Shown one piece after another: positions 17,956 through 25,527 of a stretch of 57,479 nt of DNA; position 1 is the first letter of the stretch; each line of letters opens with the position of its first letter. The notes under the pieces were generated by a model. That model was not told the origin of the DNA, made no database searches, and saw nothing but the letters and a program-made list of their open reading frames with translations. The position numbers and the translations under genes are program-made. The DNA lies in assembly GCA_910574965.1 (NCBI GenBank), contig CAJTDB010000024.1, positions 1,466-58,944 of the forward strand, read 5' to 3'. Source of the stretch: Lachnospiraceae bacterium (GTDB taxonomy: Bacteria; Bacillota; Clostridia; Lachnospirales; Lachnospiraceae).

Positions 17956-19400
17956 ATCACAGGATGATACGTTACATAATCGGAACGATGGTTCAGGTGG
18001 AAGCGGCAATGTTTCTGCTTCCGGCATTGACAGCACTGCTTTTTGGCGAGAACCGATGTATTGCGGCTTTTTTAGGAACCGCCATGTTTTGTCTGGCCGG
18101 CGGCCATCTTCTGAAAGGAAAGAAGCCAAAAGATGCGACGATCTTTTCCGCGGAAGGCTATGTCAGTGTGGCAGTCTGCTGGATTGTGCTGAGTATCTGC
18201 GGGGCCATACCGCTGTATCTGAGCGGATATTTTCCCAATCCCGTGGATGCGCTCTTTGAAATCGTCTCCGGCTTTACGACTACAGGAGCGACGATACTTG
18301 GCGATGTGGAAGTTCTGCCCCGGTCGGTGCTGATGTGGAGAAGCTTTTCCCACTGGATCGGCGGCATGGGCGTACTTGTATTTATACTGGCGCTCCTTCC
18401 CATGGCAGGCGCTTCTAGCATGTATCTGATGCGTGCGGAAAGTCCGGGTCCTTCCGTCGGGAAACTGGTGCCAAAAGTACGCAGCACGGCCAAGATCCTG
18501 TATACGATCTATCTGCTGATGACGATTTTAGAGATGGTACTCCTGGCGGTGGCAGGATGTCCGCTGTTTGATTCGGTGAACCTTGCTTTTGCGACAGCCG
18601 GAACGGGAGGCTTTGGCGTACTAAACAGCAGTGCTGGGGATTATAATGCGGTCATTCAAATTATTTTGACCGTATTTATGATTCTTTTCGGTGTGAATTT
18701 TAACGTGTATTTCCTGATTTATTCGAAGAATATAAAAGATGCATTTAAATGTGAGGAAGCACGTATTTATATTGGAATCATTGCGGCAGCAGTGCTTCTG
18801 ATCTCGGTCAATACCTATTCCATGTTCCGGGGGGCGGGAGAGACGCTTCTGCATGTATCTTTTCAGGTGGCGTCCATCATTACCACTACAGGATTTTCCA
18901 CTGTGGATTTTGAGCTGTGGCCGGAATTTTCCCGGACAATCCTGGTAATTCTCATGTTTGTAGGAGCCTGCGCGGGCAGTACCGGCGGCGGTATCAAAGT
19001 GTCTCGTGTGGCCATCATGGCCAAAACCATCATAAAAGAGCTGGCAGTCATGAAGCATCCGAGAAATGTGCGCAAGACCAGGTTTGAAGGAAAGCCTGTG
19101 GAACATGAGGTGCTGCGGTCCATTAATGTGTTTTTGATCGCCTATCTGGGAATTTTTATCCTGTCGACGCTTTTGATTTCGCTGGATAATTTCGACGGGA
19201 TCACAAATTTTACAGCAGTGGCCTCTACGATCAACAACATCGGTCCGGGACTTTCCAGAGTAGGACCGACACAGAACTTTTCTATTTTTTCGAACCTGTC
19301 CAAACTGGTGCTGACTTTTGACATGCTGGCCGGGCGGCTGGAAATCTTCCCCATGCTGATTATGTGTACGGCGGGCCTGAAGGGAAAGCGGTGGAACTGA
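17952..19400 (+). CDS. trkH: Trk/Ktr potassium uptake membrane subunit TrkH
   Basis: A 482-residue membrane protein with the four selectivity-filter repeats of the family (SGFTTTGATIL, TAGTGGFGVLN, TTGFSTVDFEL, and the NNIGPGLSRVGP segment) and about ten transmembrane helices. It is the K+ conducting subunit paired with TrkA, with which it overlaps by four bases. The family and length are normal. It lies inside the cotJC element. Confidence 0.95.
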   Translation: MNHRMIRYIIGTMVQVEAAMFLLPALTALLFGENRCIAAFLGTAMFCLAGGHLLKGKKPKDATIFSAEGYVSVAVCWIVLSICGAIPLYLSGYFPNPVDALFEIVSGFTTTGATILGDVEVLPRSVLMWRSFSHWIGGMGVLVFILALLPMAGASSMYLMRAESPGPSVGKLVPKVRSTAKILYTIYLLMTILEMVLLAVAGCPLFDSVNLAFATAGTGGFGVLNSSAGDYNAVIQIILTVFMILFGVNFNVYFLIYSKNIKDAFKCEEARIYIGIIAAAVLLISVNTYSMFRGAGETLLHVSFQVASIITTTGFSTVDFELWPEFSRTILVILMFVGACAGSTGGGIKVSRVAIMAKTIIKELAVMKHPRNVRKTRFEGKPVEHEVLRSINVFLIAYLGIFILSTLLISLDNFDGITNFTAVASTINNIGPGLSRVGPTQNFSIFSNLSKLVLTFDMLAGRLEIFPMLIMCTAGLKGKRWN

Positions 19401-19433
19401 TCTTTTGACAGATCCGGCAATTATTTTTTACAG

Positions 19434-19471
19434 GAAAGTGTAATTTCGTGAAAATTGCACTTTCTTTTTTT
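19434..19471 (+). terminator. Intrinsic terminator after trkH
   Basis: A 12-bp stem (19434-19445 with 19453-19464, one G-U) has a seven-base loop and is followed by seven T. Confidence 0.88.
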
Positions 19472-19481
19472 GAAGATGTAT

Positions 19482-19509
19482 GTTAAAATATTAACGTTAA
19501 ATAATTAAC
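19482..19509 (+). promoter_or_regulatory. Two tandem Rex-like operators upstream of adhE
   Basis: The pattern GTTAA-N4-TTAAC occurs twice back to back: 19482-19495 (spacer AATA) and 19496-19509 (spacer ATAA). This is the core of the Rex consensus TTGTTAANNNNTTAACAA. Rex represses fermentation genes such as adhE until NADH/NAD+ rises. The sites lie about 270 bases before the adhE start. The remaining region to 19777 is AT-rich leader without a gene. Confidence 0.7.
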
Positions 19510-19723
19510 GTTAAAAATTTGACAATTAGGAATGTAACAAACGATCTGTTGTAATGCTCATAAAGATTTTGCTTATTTTATATTTTTTGTATAAAATGGT
19601 AAAATGATGCTTTCTTTTTTAAAAAGAATGTGTTACAATGTGCATAAAGTTCTAATAAGAAAAATGGAATTATTGTAAGAAATATATAACTTCCTTTCGG
19701 AGGAAAGCAGTTTGAGAGAGGTT

Positions 19724-19742
19724 TATCAGGTTTAACCTGATA
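19724..19742 (+). other. Perfect hairpin in the adhE leader
   Basis: A 9-bp perfect inverted repeat with a single-base centre (TATCAGGTT-T-AACCTGATA) lies 36 bases before the start codon, without a T run. It could stabilise the long leader or bind a regulator; the function is not known. Confidence 0.5.
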
Positions 19743-19777
19743 TATCAAATATAATAAGCTATAGAAGGAGGATATTT

Positions 19778-22396
19778 ATGGCAAAACAGGAAGCAACAAA
19801 AGCACCGGAACCGAAGACTGAGGTGGAGCTGCTCCAGGAGAAGATCGCCGCTATGAGAGAAGCGCAGAAGGTATTTGCTACTTTTACGGAAGAACAGGTA
19901 GACAAGATCTTCTTCGAAGCTGCTATGGCTGCGAACAAACAGCGTATCCCGTTGGCTAAGATGGCATGTGAAGAGACTGGCATGGGCGTAGTGGAAGATA
20001 AGGTCATTAAGAATCACTATGCGGCTGAGTATATGTACAATTCTTATAAGAAGGTCAAGACGGTAGGCGTGATCGAAGAAGACAAGGCATTTGGCATCAA
20101 GAAGATCGCAGAGCCGGTAGGTCTTGTGGGCGCGGTTATTCCGACGACGAACCCCACATCTACGGCAATTTTCAAATGTCTGATCTGTCTGAAGACAAGA
20201 AATGCCATCATCATCAGCCCGCATCCCCGTGCAAAGAAATGTACCATTGAAGCGGCAAGGATCGTTCTTGACGCAGCAGTGAAGGCAGGAGCGCCGGAAG
20301 GCATTATCGGATGGGTAGATGAGCCGACCATCGAGCTTTCCAACATGATTATGAAGTCTGTAGATGTGATTCTGGCAACCGGCGGCCCAGGCATGGTGAA
20401 AGCGGCTTATTCGTCCGGCAATCCGGCTATCGGCGTGGGACCTGGAAACACACCGGTTATCATGGACAGTAGCTGTGATATCCAGACGGCAGTTTATTCC
20501 GTTATCCATTCCAAGACGTTTGATAATGGTATGATCTGTGCATCTGAACAGTCCGTTACCGCTATTGCAGATATTTATCCGGCAGTAAGAGCAGAGTTCG
20601 TGAAACGTGGCTGCCATATGCTGAACAAGGATGAGCTGGATAAAGTACGCAAGATCATTCTGACCGAAGCAGGAACGGTTAATCCGAAGATCGTAGGCCA
20701 GAAGGCTGCTACGATCGCTGAGCTGGCAGGCTTTACGGTACCGGCAGAAACGAAGATCCTGATCGGTGAGGTAACCTCCGTAGACGTTTCTGAGCCGTTC
20801 GCACATGAGAAACTTTCTCCGGTACTGGCGCTTTACAAGGCACCGGACTTCAAGACCGCTCTGGATATGGCAGAGAAACTGGTAGCAGACGGCGGATACG
20901 GCCATACCTCTTCTCTGTACATCCATCCGTCACAGACAGAGAAGATGGCAGAACATGCAGCACGCATGAAGACTTGCCGTATTCTGGTGAATACACCGTC
21001 TTCTCACGGTGGAATCGGAGATCTGTATAACTTCAAGCTGGCTCCGTCTCTTACCCTTGGCTGCGGTTCTTACGGCGGAAACTCCGTATCAGAGAACGTG
21101 AACGTGAAACATCTGATCAATATCAAGACCGTTGCTGAAAGGAGAGAAAATATGCTTTGGTTCCGTACACCTCAGAAGGTTTACTTTAAGAAAGGCTGTC
21201 TGCCGGTTGCGCTGGATGAGCTGAAAACCTATTATGATAAGAAGAAAGCCTTCATCGTTACGGATACATTCCTTTATACGAATGGATATACAAAGGCAAT
21301 TACGGATCTTCTGGATGACATGGGCATTACCCATACCTGCTTCTATGAAGTGGCTCCGGACCCGACTCTTCAGATTGCACGGAAAGGCTTAGAGCAGTTA
21401 AAGGCATTTGCTCCTGATGTAATCATCGCTTTAGGCGGCGGTTCCTCTATGGATGCCGGCAAGATCATGTGGCTCATGTATGAGCATCCGGAGTGCAATT
21501 TCGAAGATCTGGCTATGGACTTCATGGATATCCGTAAGAGAGTTTATGTATTCCCGAAGATGGGCGAGAAAGCAATGTTCGTTGCAATTCCGACTTCTTC
21601 CGGTACCGGTTCTGAGGTGACTCCGTTCGCTATCATTACCGATGCAGATACAGGTACCAAGTGGCCCATCGCTGACTATGAGCTGCTGCCGAACATGGCT
21701 ATCATCGATACAGATTTCATGATGAATCAGCCGAAGGGTTTGACCAGTGCTTCCGGTATCGATGCTCTGACTCATTCACTGGAGGCTTATGCATCCATCA
21801 TGGCAACTGATTATACGGACGGCCTTGCACTGATGGCTACGAAGAATATTTTCTCCTATCTGCCGAGTGCATATGACAACGGTCCTGCTGATCCTATTGC
21901 AAGAGAGAAGATGGCAAATGCTTCTACTATGGCTGGTATGGCATTTGCAAATGCATTCCTTGGAATCTGCCACTCTATGGCACATAAGCTGGGTGCATAT
22001 CATCATCTGCCGCACGGTGTTGCAAATGCTCTGCTGATCGAGCTTGTAATGCGCTACAACGCAGATCCGGCTCCGGTGAAGATGGGAACCTTCTCCCAGT
22101 ATCCGTATCCGCATGCGAAAGAGAGATACTGCGAGATGGCAAGATTTGTCGGCATTCAGGGCAAGAATGACGACGAAGTATTCGAGAACTTCATCAAAGC
22201 TATTGCTGAACTGAAAGAGAAAGTCGGCATTAAGAGGACAATCAAAGAGTACGGTATCAAAGAAGAAGACTTCATGGCTACACTGGATGAGATGGTGGAG
22301 AACGCCTTCAACGATCAGTGTACAGGTGCAAACCCAAGATATCCGCTGATGGAAGAGATGAAAGCAATCTATCTGAAAGCTTATCACGAAGGCTGA
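19778..22396 (+). CDS. adhE: Bifunctional acetaldehyde-CoA/alcohol dehydrogenase AdhE
   Basis: An 872-residue fusion. The N-terminal CoA-acylating aldehyde dehydrogenase half has the catalytic Cys in FDNGMICASEQ near residue 252. The C-terminal iron alcohol dehydrogenase half has GGGSSMDAGK near residue 555, PTSSGTGSEVTPF, and the iron-ligand region HSLEAYAS...HSMAHKLGAYHHLPHG. It reduces acetyl-CoA to ethanol with 2 NADH. An AGGAGG site at 19766-19771 fixes the start. Codon use is that of a highly expressed host gene. Tandem Rex-like sites upstream suggest redox control. It lies inside the cotJC-interrupting element. Confidence 0.97.
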   Translation: MAKQEATKAPEPKTEVELLQEKIAAMREAQKVFATFTEEQVDKIFFEAAMAANKQRIPLAKMACEETGMGVVEDKVIKNHYAAEYMYNSYKKVKTVGVIEEDKAFGIKKIAEPVGLVGAVIPTTNPTSTAIFKCLICLKTRNAIIISPHPRAKKCTIEAARIVLDAAVKAGAPEGIIGWVDEPTIELSNMIMKSVDVILATGGPGMVKAAYSSGNPAIGVGPGNTPVIMDSSCDIQTAVYSVIHSKTFDNGMICASEQSVTAIADIYPAVRAEFVKRGCHMLNKDELDKVRKIILTEAGTVNPKIVGQKAATIAELAGFTVPAETKILIGEVTSVDVSEPFAHEKLSPVLALYKAPDFKTALDMAEKLVADGGYGHTSSLYIHPSQTEKMAEHAARMKTCRILVNTPSSHGGIGDLYNFKLAPSLTLGCGSYGGNSVSENVNVKHLINIKTVAERRENMLWFRTPQKVYFKKGCLPVALDELKTYYDKKKAFIVTDTFLYTNGYTKAITDLLDDMGITHTCFYEVAPDPTLQIARKGLEQLKAFAPDVIIALGGGSSMDAGKIMWLMYEHPECNFEDLAMDFMDIRKRVYVFPKMGEKAMFVAIPTSSGTGSEVTPFAIITDADTGTKWPIADYELLPNMAIIDTDFMMNQPKGLTSASGIDALTHSLEAYASIMATDYTDGLALMATKNIFSYLPSAYDNGPADPIAREKMANASTMAGMAFANAFLGICHSMAHKLGAYHHLPHGVANALLIELVMRYNADPAPVKMGTFSQYPYPHAKERYCEMARFVGIQGKNDDEVFENFIKAIAELKEKVGIKRTIKEYGIKEEDFMATLDEMVENAFNDQCTGANPRYPLMEEMKAIYLKAYHEG

Positions 22397-22425
22397 TAAT
22401 CATCGGATCATAAACGGAATCAAGG

Positions 22426-22456
22426 CAGGGAGTGCGTACGCGCACTCCCTGTTTTT
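22426..22456 (+). terminator. Intrinsic terminator after adhE
   Basis: An 11-bp perfect stem (22426-22436 with 22441-22451) has a TACG loop and five T. It also separates adhE from the convergent recombinase gene. Confidence 0.88.
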
Positions 22457-22468
22457 GGTGCCGTATAA

Positions 22469-23875
22469 TTAAATGTTATAGTGAATCTGAAAGGCATTTT
22501 TCCTGCGGTAGAAGGTAATGTGGGAGAGAAGGGCGCGAAGACATTCATTTTTGGCCTGTTCACTCATCCAGTCGGATCGCAGCAGAAAAAAGAGCATATC
22601 AGGGGTGAGCGGACAGGCGGAGGGAAGCGTTGCCTGCTGCCCGGCAGTGTTTTGGGCTTCTTCCCGCAGTTTTTGGATCCGGGTGCTGCACGCTGCTTTC
22701 TTTGTCTGGTATTCTTCCAGACTGTCAATTTCGGCTTCGTAGGCAGCACGGATGCGTGCAAGACGCCGTTCTTCTCGTTCCAGCAAAAGAGAAATAGGAT
22801 CTTTACCAGGACAGGGAGGATTATTTTGTAAAAGAACTGTTGGAAGTGCAGGTTTTAGATCCGCTTCGATCTGTGAGAGGACTACGGGGGTCAGCTTATC
22901 CAGTCGAACATGATGGCTGACGGGACATAGTCCTTTGGCATATCTGGGGCACTGGAGGGAGCGACCCTTCTCAGCGGAAGTCAGAGTGCTTCCGCAAAAG
23001 CTGCATCGGACCAGACCATAAAGCATAAAAGGGGATGATACGGATGGACTGTGAATTTGCAACTTATTTTTGCCGGCGGCAATTCGCTCCTGAACCTGCT
23101 CATAAGTGCACAGATCAACAAGCGGAATGTGCGCACCGTCAACGATGCGGACCGGCCCCTGACGGCCCTCTAAGGACCGGCGCTGCTTTCCTAAGTAGAC
23201 CGGATTTGTAAGAATATATTTGACAGAACGGCTTTCAAAAAGATTGCCCCGCGCAGTGCGGACATTCCATGCATTAAGCTGCGCGGCAATTTGCCGGAAG
23301 GAAGCTCCGTTTAGGAAATCCTGAAAAATCCAGCGAACAAAGGGTGACTGCACAGGATCAGGCTCAAAGCGGCCGCTTCCCATCCGATAGCCGAACGGAG
23401 GAACGGATACCACTCCTCCGCGGGAAAATTTTTCATTCATGCCCCGGCGGACCTCCTGAGAGAGATTGATGGAATAGTATTCATCCATAGCTTCTAAAAG
23501 CGCTTCTACAAGGATGGAGGTAGGATCACCGGAGAGCTGTTCGGTAATGGAAACTACATCGATGCCGCATTCTTTGCGGAGCATGGATTTGTAGAGGATG
23601 CTGTCCTGACGGCTGCGGGCAAAGCGGGAAAATTTCCACACCAGGATCAGATCGAAGGGTCGGGGTTTTTGTTTGGCTGTGCCGATCATTTGCAGAAAGG
23701 CCGGGCGCTTTTCTGCGCTGCGTCCGCTGATCCCTTCATCCAGATAGATAAATGGTTCTGGGAGAAGGAGGTCATGGGCGGCGGCATATTCTTTTAGCTT
23801 GCTGCGCTGGCTGTCCGGAGAGTATTCGGTCTGGTCTTCCGTGGAGACGCGGATGTAGGCTGCTGCTGTCTGCAT
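22469..23875 (-). CDS. Large serine recombinase of the cotJC element
   Basis: A 468-residue protein started at MQTAAAYIRVSTEDQ. Longer in-frame starts would lie inside or upstream of the sigma-E-like promoter. The N-terminal resolvase domain has the catalytic Ser in YIRVS (residue 10), the arginine segment WKFSRFARSRQDS and LVEALLEAMDEYYS. The recombinase domain follows (PPFGYRMGSGRFEPD ... TNPVYLGK), then a zinc ribbon (CSFCGSTL ... C...C) and a coiled-coil-like region with charged repeats. This is the architecture of SpoIVCA, the skin recombinase. It reads toward adhE from near the right end of the element and is intact, so site-specific excision is plausible. Confidence 0.92.
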   Translation of the reverse strand: MQTAAAYIRVSTEDQTEYSPDSQRSKLKEYAAAHDLLLPEPFIYLDEGISGRSAEKRPAFLQMIGTAKQKPRPFDLILVWKFSRFARSRQDSILYKSMLRKECGIDVVSITEQLSGDPTSILVEALLEAMDEYYSINLSQEVRRGMNEKFSRGGVVSVPPFGYRMGSGRFEPDPVQSPFVRWIFQDFLNGASFRQIAAQLNAWNVRTARGNLFESRSVKYILTNPVYLGKQRRSLEGRQGPVRIVDGAHIPLVDLCTYEQVQERIAAGKNKLQIHSPSVSSPFMLYGLVRCSFCGSTLTSAEKGRSLQCPRYAKGLCPVSHHVRLDKLTPVVLSQIEADLKPALPTVLLQNNPPCPGKDPISLLLEREERRLARIRAAYEAEIDSLEEYQTKKAACSTRIQKLREEAQNTAGQQATLPSACPLTPDMLFFLLRSDWMSEQAKNECLRALLSHITFYRRKNAFQIHYNI

Positions 23876-23922
23876 AGTGTGCTTTTCTCTGTTTTTTGAC
23901 AGTATATGTGTGTACCTTTTGT

Positions 23923-23951
23923 CCATATGTATGCCAAAGCACACATAGAAT
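23923..23951 (+). promoter_or_regulatory. Divergent sigma-E-like promoter for the small ORF
   Basis: CCATATG (23923-23929), a 14-base spacer and CATAGAAT (23944-23951) match the sigma-E pattern at 5/7 and 7/8 positions, overlapping the recombinase promoter on the other strand. Confidence 0.4.
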
Positions 23952-23955
23952 ATAC
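23926..23955 (-). promoter_or_regulatory. Sigma-E-like promoter for the recombinase
   Basis: On the minus strand, GTATATT (23955-23949), a 15-base spacer and CATACATA (23933-23926) match the Bacillus sigma-E consensus KMATATT-N14/15-CATACAHT at 6/7 and 7/8 positions. Expected transcription would start near 23919, before the ATG at 23875. Confidence 0.55.
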
Positions 23956-23984
23956 AAAAGAGGTAAAAAGGCAGGAAATATCTA

Positions 23985-24197
23985 TTGGAAGGAAGAAAAG
24001 AACTGGCAGCGCTGCCGTCTATGGTATGTACGGATGCGAGGAACCGTGAAGCATTCGATGCTATGTTTTGTGAAAAAAGAGAATATATGTTTGTATCTCT
24101 GGGCCGAAAACTGGAACAGAGGCTGAACGGATATTATGTGAGGCATCCAAAGGAATGGAAGGAGCTGGCAGAGCGAGTGCAGAAGGAAGAGTCATAA
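23985..24197 (+). CDS. Small protein beside the recombinase; candidate recombination directionality factor
   Basis: A 70-residue, highly charged protein (MEGRKELAALPSMVCTDARN..., ending in KELAERVQKEES) with a TTG start after AAGGCAGG. I do not recognise a family. It is divergently placed from the recombinase, ends eight bases before attR, and has its own sigma-E-like promoter. In skin and phage systems a small accessory protein switches the serine recombinase to excision, and such genes lie next to the recombinase, so I infer a directionality factor. It could also be an unrelated small protein. Confidence 0.5.
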   Translation: MEGRKELAALPSMVCTDARNREAFDAMFCEKREYMFVSLGRKLEQRLNGYYVRHPKEWKELAERVQKEES

Positions 24198-24204
24198 CTT
24201 CTGA

Positions 24205-24224
24205 CAGTTCGGTGGTCCCGATGG
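24205..24224 (+). repeat. attR of the cotJC element (20-bp direct repeat)
   Basis: Second copy of CAGTTCGGTGG-T-CCCGATGG, in frame with the distal part of cotJC. It differs from attL (16495-16514) only at its twelfth base. Confidence 0.88.
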
Positions 24225-24765
24225 GGAGCTCAGTGCAAGTATGCGTTATCTGGCCCAGCGTTATACGATGCCTTACAAGGAATGTAAGGCGACACTGACG
24301 GATATTGGAACAGAAGAACTGGCACATATGGAAATGATCTGCGCCATTGTCTATCAGCTTACCCGTGATATGACAATGGAACAGATCAAGGAGTCCGGCT
24401 TTGATACCTACTATGTGGACCACACAGCAGCTCTCTGGCCGACAGCGGCGGCAGGTATTCCAAACAATGCCTGTGAGTATCAATCCAAAGGGGATGTTCT
24501 TACAGATTTGTTTGAGGATTTGGCGGCGGAGCAGAAAGCCCGCACCACCTACGACAACCTGCTGCGCGTTGTCAAAGACCCGGACGTGGCAGATCCGCTG
24601 CGGTTTTTAAGGGCGAGAGAAGTAGTACATTTTCAGCGTTTCGGTGAAGCGCTCCGGATTGCACAGGATCATTTGGATTCCAGAAACTTCTATATTATGA
24701 ATCCAGAGTTTGATACGGGGATTGCCAAAGGCGGTTCTGCGTCTGGCTGTGGATGTGAAAAGTAA
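24205..24765 (+). CDS. cotJC: CotJC, C-terminal part (distal half of the interrupted gene)
   Basis: 186 codons in frame with the repeat: QFGGPDGELSASMRYLAQRYT, then the manganese-catalase-like four-helix region with the metal-ligand patterns GTEELAHMEM (ExxH), EDLAAEQKARTTY and REVVHFQRF (ExxxH), then a short tail with a Cys-rich end. An ORF starting at ATG 24241 lacks any ribosome site and begins mid-domain, so this is not an independent gene. Joined to codons 1-27 at 16414-16494 it makes a 213-residue CotJC. A terminator follows. Confidence 0.9.
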   Translation, partial: QFGGPDGELSASMRYLAQRYTMPYKECKATLTDIGTEELAHMEMICAIVYQLTRDMTMEQIKESGFDTYYVDHTAALWPTAAAGIPNNACEYQSKGDVLTDLFEDLAAEQKARTTYDNLLRVVKDPDVADPLRFLRAREVVHFQRFGEALRIAQDHLDSRNFYIMNPEFDTGIAKGGSASGCGCEK

Positions 24766-24770
24766 GTGAA

Positions 24771-24811
24771 AAAGGGCTTGTCAGGGCGGTATTTCCTGAT
24801 AAGCCTTTTTC
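24771..24811 (+). terminator. Intrinsic terminator of the cotJ operon
   Basis: AAGGGCTTGTCAGG pairs with CCTGATAAGCCTT with a small bulge and is followed by five T. It lies just after the cotJC stop at 24765. Confidence 0.75.
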
Positions 24812-24816
24812 ATATA

Positions 24817-24845
24817 TTGAAATTTAAACCATATCATTGTAAAAT
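24817..24845 (+). promoter_or_regulatory. Candidate sigma-A promoter of the metallophosphoesterase gene
   Basis: TTGAAA at 24817-24822, a 17-base spacer and TAAAAT at 24840-24845. Confidence 0.6.
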
Positions 24846-24895
24846 AATGCTGCAAAGGAACTATAGGAGGCTTTCAGATCAAAGGAGGACATTCC

Positions 24896-25420
24896 ATGCT
24901 GTATTTTACATCTGATCTGCATTTTTACCACGAAAATATTATCCGGCATGTGCACCGGCCTTTCCAAAATGCAGAAGAAATGAATCAAACGCTTATAAGA
25001 AAGTGGAATGCCAAAATCACAGAAGAGGATGAGGTGTACATTCTCGGTGATCTTACTTTGAAAGGTGCAGAACTTGCAGCATATTGTTTGTATTCTTTAA
25101 AGGGGCAGAAGCATCTCATTCGGGGAAATCATGATCTGTTTGCAGACAGTCCAAAGTTTGACCAATCCTTGTTTGTTTCCATTCGGGATTATATGGAGCT
25201 GACGTATCTGAATACACGTTTTATCTTATTTCACTATCCTATCGAAGAATGGAACGGCATCCGAAAAGGTGCAGTAGCGCTTCATGGGCACCAGCATAAT
25301 TATAAAAATTATAATTTGGCCAATCGAAGGGATCGTATTCTGCGGTATGATGTGGGAGTCGACGCCAATGATATGGAGCCGGTCAGTGCGGAAGAGATTC
25401 TGAATTTTTTTTATCAATAA
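24896..25420 (+). CDS. Calcineurin-like metallophosphoesterase
   Basis: A 174-residue protein with the full metal motif set: DLHFYHEN near residue 7, GDLT near 52, GNHD near 79 and HGHQH near 131. It matches small phage- and bacterium-type phosphoesterases. The natural substrate is unknown. AAAGGAGG stands just before the start. It has its own promoter and ends at a convergent terminator. Confidence 0.9.
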   Translation: MLYFTSDLHFYHENIIRHVHRPFQNAEEMNQTLIRKWNAKITEEDEVYILGDLTLKGAELAAYCLYSLKGQKHLIRGNHDLFADSPKFDQSLFVSIRDYMELTYLNTRFILFHYPIEEWNGIRKGAVALHGHQHNYKNYNLANRRDRILRYDVGVDANDMEPVSAEEILNFFYQ

Positions 25421-25439
25421 TAGGATGGAGTGGAAGAAG

Positions 25440-25494
25440 CGTCCGGCTTCTTTATGAAGGGCAGTGCTGTCAATCATAAGGAGCCGGACGTTTT
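25440..25494. terminator. Long convergent hairpin between the phosphoesterase and amtB
   Basis: About 17 paired bases (CGTCCGGCT...TTTATGA with TCATAAGGAGCCGGACG, one bulge) close a 16-base loop, with TTTT on the plus side. It would end both converging transcripts. Confidence 0.7.
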
Positions 25495-25527
25495 GGGCTG
25501 CCGTTTGTTTTATGAAAATGGCAGAAG

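Larger units (their letters stand above)
16495..24204. mobile_element. Skin-like intervening element in cotJC (7710 bp)
   Basis: The segment between the two cotJC halves would leave as a circle of 7710 bp if the 20-bp repeats recombine. It carries trkA, trkH, adhE, a large serine recombinase transcribed leftward close to the right end, and a 70-residue ORF between the recombinase and attR. Known skin elements of Bacillus and Clostridioides split sigK and are removed in the mother cell by a large serine recombinase. The same logic is seen here for a mother-cell coat gene. Phage structural genes are absent. Its cargo looks like ordinary host metabolism, so host genes may have been captured by, or grown into, the element. 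Confidence 0.85.

Noticed and set aside
19519-19547. TTGACA promoter for adhE
   Set aside because: No acceptable -10 box lies 16-18 bases downstream of 19519-19524.
19745-20926. Long minus-strand ORF (393 codons) in adhE
   Set aside because: Antisense shadow of a strongly biased coding sequence, without RBS or recognisable protein.
22469-23944. Longer recombinase start at 23944 or 23926
   Set aside because: These codons lie within or upstream of the sigma-E-like promoter and lack a ribosome site.
24241-24765. Independent manganese-catalase-like gene starting at ATG 24241
   Set aside because: No ribosome site; it begins in mid-domain; the in-frame sequence upstream continues the cotJC protein to the repeat at 24205.
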